Source: Anaerolineae bacterium (GTDB lineage: Bacteria; Chloroflexota; Anaerolineae; JAFGEY01). Taken from it: a stretch of DNA of 5,095 nt. The notes below the pieces were generated by a model that ran no database searches, was not told the origin of the DNA, and saw only the letters and a program-made list of their open reading frames with translations. Shown one piece after another: positions 1 to 3,817 of the stretch (its first letter is position 1; each line of letters begins with the position of its first letter). Where the stretch lies: NCBI GenBank assembly GCA_016931365.1, contig JAFGEY010000391.1, forward strand, positions 1-5,095. The letters run 5' to 3'. The translations under genes were made by a program, and so were the position numbers.

Positions 1-206
1 GGCACCGTGTTGACCACCGCATAGCCGACGATCAGGCCCAAAAAGAGCAGGGCCAGCGCTTCCGGCGCGAGCAGCCCTTCGACGCGCGCCAGCAGCAGTA
101 AGATCAGCCCGGCGACGTTATAGATGTGCAGCGCCGGGACGCAGGCCAGCAGCGAGGCCAGCAGCGTTCCGGCCAGGGCATAGAGGAGCAACAAAAAGTT
201 ATTCAT
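1..206 (-). CDS. N-terminal part of a TctA/DUF112-like permease (COG1784 type), runs off the window
   Basis: Reading the minus strand from the ATG at 206-204 gives 68 codons without a stop before the window edge. The product starts MNNFLLLLYALAGTLL and is almost entirely hydrophobic: a first membrane helix at about residues 4-24, a short CVPALHIYNV loop at 22-31, a second helix at about 31-41, and a third at about 49-65 ending in GLIVGYAVVNTV. The Pro-Ala-Leu-His-x-x-Asn loop between the first helices and the GYAVVNTVP end resemble the start of the tripartite tricarboxylate transporter permease (TctA) superfamily, in particular the stand-alone COG1784/DUF112 branch. Members of this superfamily are inner-membrane proteins; the substrate cannot be told here. 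A weak GGAAAAAG lies about 9 bases upstream of the ATG. The family call rests on remembered motif similarity over 68 residues; that it encodes a membrane protein is much safer than the family name. Confidence 0.62.
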   Translation of the reverse strand, partial: MNNFLLLLYALAGTLLASLLACVPALHIYNVAGLILLLLARVEGLLAPEALALLFLGLIVGYAVVNTV

Positions 207-245
207 ACTTGACTGCTTTTTCCAAGCTTTATGTTAGAGAAATAA

Positions 246-258
246 CGGCTCAGAGCCG
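246..258. repeat. Short perfect palindrome upstream of the permease gene
   Basis: CGGCTC-A-GAGCCG, two 6-bp arms around one base, lies about 40 bp upstream of the permease ATG at 206. Its position would suit an operator or the base of a leader hairpin, but one short GC-rich palindrome is weak evidence. The rest of 207-331 shows no gene, and I see no convincing -35/-10 pair. Confidence 0.3.
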
Positions 259-331
259 GTCGACGATCAGTACCGCATGGGCTGTAACTGCTCAGCCAGG
301 CGAGCGACGCAGATCGAGTAGCCACGTTGGG

Positions 332-370
332 TGTTTCTTGCTCCCACGCAGAGCGTGGGAGCAAGAAACA
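332..370. repeat. 18-bp perfect inverted repeat (hairpin) after mscL
   Basis: The arms 332-349 (TGTTTCTTGCTCCCACGC) and 353-370 are exact reverse complements around a 3-base loop (AGA on the plus strand). The hairpin starts 11 bases after the mscL stop codon. Its core, CTCCCACGC-AGA-GCGTGGGAG, resembles a palindrome I recall as dispersed in many environmental bacterial genomes. It could end the mscL transcript, or with its perfect symmetry end transcripts from both sides, but neither strand has a clear T-run after the stem, so it does not fit the classic intrinsic terminator. I read it first as a dispersed palindromic repeat and second as a transcript end. Confidence 0.8.
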
Positions 371-380
371 AGTTCCCCCG

Positions 381-830
381 TTATTCCTGGCGCAAATCAG
401 AGGTGCAGTGCGGGCAGCGGGTGGCCTGGAGCGAAATGGTTGTAAAGCAGAATGGGCACTCCTTGGTCGTCGGCGCAGCCGGCGCCTCTTGTTTCTTGAG
501 CCGGTTGATGCCCCTGATCAGGAAAAACATGACCACGGCGATGATCAAAAAGCTGATGATCGTGTTGATAAACAGACCATAGTTCAGCGTCACCGCGCCA
601 GCCGCTTGCGCGTCGACCAGCGCAGCGTAGGGGCCGGCCGGATCGCCGGCCTTGAGCAGGATGAACAGGTTGGCAAAGTCCACTTTGCCCAGCAGCAGGC
701 CGATGGGCGGCATGATCAAGTCGCTGACCAGCGACTTGATGATCGCGCCAAAGGCTGTGCCAACCACAATGCCAACGGCCATGTCGAACACATTACCACG
801 AAGAATGAACGCCTTTAACTCTTTCCACAT
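381..830 (-). CDS. mscL: Large-conductance mechanosensitive channel MscL with C-terminal zinc ribbon
   Basis: A 149-residue protein of the MscL family, a homopentameric inner-membrane channel that opens under membrane tension to release solutes in hypo-osmotic shock. The N-terminus MWKELKAFILRGNVFDMAVG is the classic MscL amphipathic helix and start of TM1. TM1 runs about 16-45, with VVGTAFGAIIKSLVSDLIMPP containing the conserved gate and the Pro-Pro turn. The periplasmic loop is about 50-82 and TM2 (NYGLFINTIISFLIIAVVMFFLI) about 83-105. Instead of the usual charged helix alone, the tail continues through a Pro/Ala linker to two CxxC knuckles, Cys125/Cys128 and Cys139/Cys142, a zinc ribbon in the cytoplasm. 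Such tails occur in MscL of several phyla; their role is unknown to me. A strong AAGGGAGG ribosome binding site (837-844) sits 6 bases before the ATG. It follows the HHH gene by 42 bp on the same strand. Confidence 0.96.
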   Translation of the reverse strand: MWKELKAFILRGNVFDMAVGIVVGTAFGAIIKSLVSDLIMPPIGLLLGKVDFANLFILLKAGDPAGPYAALVDAQAAGAVTLNYGLFINTIISFLIIAVVMFFLIRGINRLKKQEAPAAPTTKECPFCFTTISLQATRCPHCTSDLRQE

Positions 831-836
831 ATTTTT

Positions 837-844
837 CCTCCCTT
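837..844 (-). promoter_or_regulatory. Ribosome binding site of mscL
   Basis: Minus-strand AAGGGAGG lies 6 bases before the ATG at 830. It is a near-perfect anti-16S match and fixes the mscL start. It lies just past the T-rich tail of the upstream hairpin, so no separate promoter fits between them. Confidence 0.85.
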
Positions 845-845
845 T

Positions 846-891
846 GAAAAATAAAATTCCAAGGGGCGCCGGTCAGGCCCGGCGTCCCCCC
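846..891 (-). terminator. Terminator- or attenuator-like hairpin between the HHH gene and mscL
   Basis: On the minus strand a GC-rich stem (about 889-879 pairing with 872-863, one bulged A at 885, loop 878-873) is followed by TTGGAATTTTATTTTTC. The stem contains the last codons of the HHH gene, and its stop codon TGA lies in the loop. A GC-rich stem with a T-rich tail fits an intrinsic terminator, although two Gs interrupt the start of the tail. Because mscL begins only about 16 bases past the tail, the site may act as a partial terminator that lowers read-through into mscL. This is inferred from sequence alone. Confidence 0.55.
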
Positions 892-1406
892 TTCAACGAA
901 CCCTGCAGCGCGGCCAGCCCATCCCAGTCGCCTCTGGCGGCCAGCGCAGCCTGCTCCGGCCAGGTATCCGAGTTGGCAATGCGAATGCCGCCCTCTTTCA
1001 GGAGCGCTTTCAACTGCGCCACATCCATCGCCGCCAGTTGGGCAAAGGTGAGAATCCCGGCCATCTTGAGCACGCCGGCTATTTTGGGCCCGATCCCTTC
1101 AAGAGCAGTCAGATCGTCCGGCTCGGGCGTGCGATCCACGGCAGGCTGCGCCGCAGGCACCTTGACCATCACCGGCTTGGTTTCTCCGGCCTCAGCACCG
1201 GGCCTCGGCACCGGTTCAGATTGAGGCCTGGCTTCCGGCGCCGGTTCTGGTTCCGGCGCTTCCGGCAAGACGATCCGTCCGGGCGTCACCGGAGACTGCT
1301 GTAAACCTTGGCGACGTCTTTGCAGCAGCCAGAGCACCAGCACGATGCCGCCAGCGGCCGGCAAAAGTCCCGATAAAATCACCCAGCGAATGTATTTTCT
1401 AATCAT
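873..1406 (-). CDS. Membrane-anchored helix-hairpin-helix domain protein
   Basis: The product is 177 residues. Residues 1-8 are basic (MIRKYIRW) and 9-28 form one hydrophobic helix followed by QRRRQ, so an N-terminal membrane anchor with the rest in the cytoplasm is likely by the positive-inside rule. Residues 40-97 are a low-complexity linker rich in Pro, Glu and Ala. Residues 98-177 are a helix-hairpin-helix domain: DDLTALEGIGPKIAGVLKMA carries the GIGPKIA hairpin, followed by TFAQLAAMDVAQLKALL and a TWPEQAALAARGDWDGL tail. This arrangement is like the extra C-terminal domain of some Bacteroidetes ribosomal L21 proteins and of DUF4332-type proteins. HHH motifs usually bind nucleic acid, but some mediate protein contacts. 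AGGAGA (1413-1418) lies 6 bases before the ATG. The partner and role are unknown. The anchor plus HHH layout is clear; the function is not. Confidence 0.85.
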   Translation of the reverse strand: MIRKYIRWVILSGLLPAAGGIVLVLWLLQRRRQGLQQSPVTPGRIVLPEAPEPEPAPEARPQSEPVPRPGAEAGETKPVMVKVPAAQPAVDRTPEPDDLTALEGIGPKIAGVLKMAGILTFAQLAAMDVAQLKALLKEGGIRIANSDTWPEQAALAARGDWDGLAALQGSLKGGRRA

Positions 1407-1412
1407 TGATTA

Positions 1413-1418
1413 TCTCCT
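1413..1418 (-). promoter_or_regulatory. Ribosome binding site of the HHH gene
   Basis: Minus-strand AGGAGA follows an A-rich leader and lies 6 bases before the ATG at 1406. It supports this start. I found no clear promoter in the 75-bp gap to the GH3 stop codon. Confidence 0.75.
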
Positions 1419-1452
1419 TTTATTTTTCTTAACTCGGCGCGAACCCTTGTAG

Positions 1453-1472
1453 GGCGAGTTTCCATACTCGCC
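1453..1472. repeat. Short hairpin repeat just after the GH3 stop codon
   Basis: Arms GGCGAGT (1453-1459) and ACTCGCC (1466-1472) are exact reverse complements around a 6-base loop. The hairpin begins 9 bases after the TAA of the GH3 gene. No T-run follows on the minus strand, so termination is possible but not typical. The plus-strand TGTAGGGCGAG at its left edge resembles the TAGGGGCGAAG found near 3765-3777 on the other strand, suggesting the same broad class of dispersed repeats. Confidence 0.6.
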
Positions 1473-1481
1473 GATCTTTGC

Positions 1482-3650
1482 TTATTGTCCAACCTTGAAT
1501 AGACCCTTGAGCAAGTCCTCATCCCTCGACGACGGGCCAACCATCATTTCAAACTCGCCCGGCTCGACGACGCTGGCCAGGTTTTGATTGACCAGCGCCA
1601 ACTGGTCAATAGCCACGCGCAGGCACACTGTTTGGGTTTCCCCCGGCAGTAGCTCCACCCGCGCAAACGCCTTCAGCTCCTTGACCGGCGTCGTGACCGA
1701 GCTGTACACATCGTTGATATACAATTGGACGATCTCGGTCCCCGCCCGCGCGCCGGTGTTGGTCACCTCCACCGAGACGCGCAGGGTTTCGCCTTTCTTC
1801 AACTCTGTTTTGTCTAGAGCCAGGTTGCGATAGGCAAAGCTAGTGTAGCTCAATCCATAACCAAAAGCAAAGAGCGGATCGACCGGCATGTCGGCGTAGC
1901 GATCGGCGTGCCAGCCGGGCATCTGATTGTAATACACCGGCTGCTGCCCGACGTGATAGGGCCAGGAGAGGGTCAATTTGCCGGAGGGGTCGCGGTCACC
2001 GAACAAAACGCCGGCCACCGCTGTGCCCCCCTCCAGGCCGGGATTGCCGGCCTGCACGATGGCCGGGATGTGCGCGACTGCCCAGGGAATGGTCAGCGGC
2101 TTGCTGTTGATCAACACCAGCACCATCGGCGTGCCGGTGGCATAAACGGCCTCCAGCAGCTCTTGCTGGCCGCCGGACAAATCCAGGTTGGCGCGGTCGC
2201 GACCCTCGCCGGCGATCTGCAGGTTGTCGCCCAACACGACGACGGCCACAGCGGCCTGGCGGGCCAGGGCCGCCGCCTCGTCCAATTCTGACAGATCAGG
2301 ATCGACTACGTCGCAGCCTCGCGCATACGTCACCCGGTCGCCGCCCAGGCGGTTGCGCAGGCCGTCGAGCACAGTGACAATGCTCTCGCGTTGGCGCGGC
2401 CTGGCGTGCTCGCCCAACTGTCCGCTCCACGACACCCAGTCGCCGAGCTGCGCCACCGGGTCGTCGGCGTTGGGGCCGATCACGGCCACCCGTTTGACCC
2501 TGTCAGCATCCAACGGCAAGAGATTGTCTGTATTTTTAAGCAAAACGACGGATTGATACGCCGCTTCCAGGGCCACTTTGCGGTGCGCGTCACAGCCGAT
2601 CGCCGCCTGCCCGCCCGCCAGGTCGGGGTAGCGCTTATGGTCGAACAGGCCCAGCTTGAATTTCACGCGCAGGATGCGCCGCACGGCCCGGTCGATCACC
2701 GCCTCGTCCAGCCGGCCGCTTTTCACCAAATCCACCGCCGCCTGGTAAAAAGCCGGCGTGGTCATGATCATGTCGTTGCCCGATTCGGCAGCCAGTTGGG
2801 CCGCTTCTTCCATCGTCGCACAGACCTTTTGCTCACGATGCATGCGCGCCACGTTGTCCCAATCGGTAACGACAAAACCATCAAAACCCCATGCTTCCTT
2901 GAGCACCTCGGTGAGCAGCCAGCGATTGGCGGTGCAGGGCACGCCGTCAATGACCTGGTAGCCAGTCATGAACGAGCCGCAGCCGGCCTCGGCCGCCGCC
3001 TGGAAGGGCGGCAGGTAGGTGGAGAGCAGGCCGCGCCGGGTCAGGTCGGTCTCGGCGGCGTCGCGCCCGCCGCGGGCGGCCGGATAGCCGGCATAGTGCT
3101 TGGCGCAGGCCAGAATGGAATGGGGGGCAGACAAGTCCTTTCCCTGATAGCCGCGCACCAGCGCCGCCCCCAGCACGCCGATCAGGGTGGGGTCTTCGCC
3201 AAACGTCTCGTCAATGCGCCCCCAGCGCAGGTCGCGGGCCAGGCACAGCACCGGCGAAAAGGTCCAGTGCATGCCGGTGTACGACGCTTCTAACGCCGTG
3301 ATGCGCCCGATCTCTTCCATAATCGCCGGATTCCACGCGCAGGACATGGTCAGCTGGGTGGGGAACACCGTCGCCGCGGGCCAAAAGGCGTGGCCGTGGA
3401 TGGCGTCAATGCCGAAAATGAGCGGGATGCCCAGGCGGGACTCGGCGGCCTGCCGTTGCAGAGCCACGGCCTCCTCGCCGATGACGTGCAAAAACGAGCC
3501 GACGTGCATCTCGCGCAGCGCTTTCTCCGGCTCGCGGCCGCCGTGGGCCTGGATCATCTGGCCGACCTTTTCCTCCAGGGTCATACGGGCGAGCAAATCC
3601 TCCACCCGTTCTTCAACGGAACGAGCAGGGTCTTGGTAGAGTTCTGGCAT
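1482..3650 (-). CDS. Glycoside hydrolase family 3, probable beta-glucosidase (BglX-like)
   Basis: A 722-residue GH3 enzyme that would cleave terminal beta-linked glucose, or possibly xylose, from oligosaccharides by a retaining mechanism. The N-terminal TIM-barrel domain spans about 25-330, with FGIDAIHGH (80-88), FGEDP (150-154), AKHYAGYP with Lys184-His185, and GFVVTDWDN, where Asp263 is the expected nucleophile. The alpha/beta sandwich domain spans about 368-565; Glu482 in AGEGRDR is the likely acid/base. FAFGYGLSYTSF (595-606) and a C-terminal fibronectin-III-like domain (about 617-706) complete the standard layout. I chose ATG 3650 because AAGGGAG lies 8 bases upstream and MPELYQDP begins the usual GH3 N-terminus; an in-frame ATG at 3707 would add 19 unlike residues encoded within the repeat DNA. 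There is no signal peptide, so the enzyme is probably cytoplasmic, unlike periplasmic E. coli BglX. Exact sugar preference cannot be read from sequence. Confidence 0.95.
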   Translation of the reverse strand: MPELYQDPARSVEERVEDLLARMTLEEKVGQMIQAHGGREPEKALREMHVGSFLHVIGEEAVALQRQAAESRLGIPLIFGIDAIHGHAFWPAATVFPTQLTMSCAWNPAIMEEIGRITALEASYTGMHWTFSPVLCLARDLRWGRIDETFGEDPTLIGVLGAALVRGYQGKDLSAPHSILACAKHYAGYPAARGGRDAAETDLTRRGLLSTYLPPFQAAAEAGCGSFMTGYQVIDGVPCTANRWLLTEVLKEAWGFDGFVVTDWDNVARMHREQKVCATMEEAAQLAAESGNDMIMTTPAFYQAAVDLVKSGRLDEAVIDRAVRRILRVKFKLGLFDHKRYPDLAGGQAAIGCDAHRKVALEAAYQSVVLLKNTDNLLPLDADRVKRVAVIGPNADDPVAQLGDWVSWSGQLGEHARPRQRESIVTVLDGLRNRLGGDRVTYARGCDVVDPDLSELDEAAALARQAAVAVVVLGDNLQIAGEGRDRANLDLSGGQQELLEAVYATGTPMVLVLINSKPLTIPWAVAHIPAIVQAGNPGLEGGTAVAGVLFGDRDPSGKLTLSWPYHVGQQPVYYNQMPGWHADRYADMPVDPLFAFGYGLSYTSFAYRNLALDKTELKKGETLRVSVEVTNTGARAGTEIVQLYINDVYSSVTTPVKELKAFARVELLPGETQTVCLRVAIDQLALVNQNLASVVEPGEFEMMVGPSSRDEDLLKGLFKVGQ

Positions 3651-3658
3651 AAGATATT

Positions 3659-3665
3659 CTCCCTT
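3659..3665 (-). promoter_or_regulatory. Ribosome binding site deciding the GH3 start
   Basis: Minus-strand AAGGGAG lies 8 bases before the ATG at 3650. The alternative ATG at 3707 falls inside the repeat hairpin region and lacks a comparable site, so this element settles the start. Confidence 0.8.
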
Positions 3666-3676
3666 ATCGTTAAGTC

Positions 3677-3775
3677 GGGGCGAAGCATCCCGCAAACATC
3701 CCGTCAATCACGCGGGATGTTCATCAGGACAAACGCCGCTGTTGTTGGAGCGCGATACAGGGGATGCTTCGCCCC
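3677..3775. repeat. 15-bp perfect inverted repeat enclosing about 70 bp
   Basis: GGGGCGAAGCATCCC at 3677-3691 and its exact reverse complement GGGATGCTTCGCCCC at 3761-3775 bracket 69 bp. On the minus strand the outer arm is preceded by GGTA, giving GGTAGGGGCGAAGCATCCC, a sequence type I recall as a dispersed repeat in Chloroflexi and cyanobacteria. The unit contains a second hairpin (3695-3721) and no reading frame. It lies between the stop of the SUMF1-like gene and the GH3 start. A small non-autonomous mobile element or a two-copy insertion of a dispersed repeat would explain it. No target-site duplication is evident at the ends. Confidence 0.75.
3695..3721. repeat. Nested hairpin inside the larger inverted repeat
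   Basis: AACATCCCG (3695-3703) and CGGGATGTT (3713-3721) form a perfect 9-bp stem with a 9-base loop. Its CATCCCG core partly echoes the GCATCCC of the outer arms, so it may be a diverged copy of the same unit. It would form in the 5' leader of a GH3 transcript starting upstream of it. No T-run follows. Confidence 0.65.
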
Positions 3776-3787
3776 TACCAGCCCCCC

Positions 3788-3812
3788 ATCCGTGTATCCG
3801 TGTTTTCCGTGT
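3788..3812. repeat. 8-bp tandem repeat after the SUMF1-like gene
   Basis: Plus-strand ATCCGTGT occurs twice head to tail (3788-3795, 3796-3803), followed by a third, imperfect unit TTTCCGTGT (3804-3812). It begins 6 bases after the stop codon of the SUMF1-like gene. On the minus strand it reads as ACACGGA units. Such repeats are known to me as scattered intergenic sequence in similar genomes; a function is not evident. Confidence 0.7.
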
Positions 3813-3817
3813 CATGC

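Noticed and set aside
327..818. 163-residue plus-strand frame antisense to mscL
   Set aside because: It begins in the palindrome region and lies antisense to mscL, whose motifs are unambiguous.
652..1224. 190-residue plus-strand frame across mscL and the HHH gene
   Set aside because: It runs antisense over two real genes and the hairpin between them; its composition (Ser, Pro, Ala, Arg) is that of a shadow frame.
2391..3293. 300-residue plus-strand reading frame inside the GH3 gene
   Set aside because: It is antisense to a firmly identified GH3 coding region, is rich in His, Arg, Gly and Gln as expected for GC-rich antisense frames, and shows no recognisable domain or ribosome binding site.
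3663..3674. CTTATCGTTAAG as a LacI-type operator before GH3
   Set aside because: Only 4-bp arms match and no regulator gene is present; it also overlaps the ribosome binding site, which explains part of it.
3651..3707. 19-residue N-terminal extension of GH3 from an upstream ATG
   Set aside because: The extension lies in repeat hairpin DNA, does not resemble a signal peptide or GH3 N-terminus, and the ATG at 3650 has a good ribosome binding site.
3677..3812. CRISPR array
   Set aside because: The repeats are inverted or 8-bp tandem units without spacers of even length, so they do not form a repeat-spacer array.
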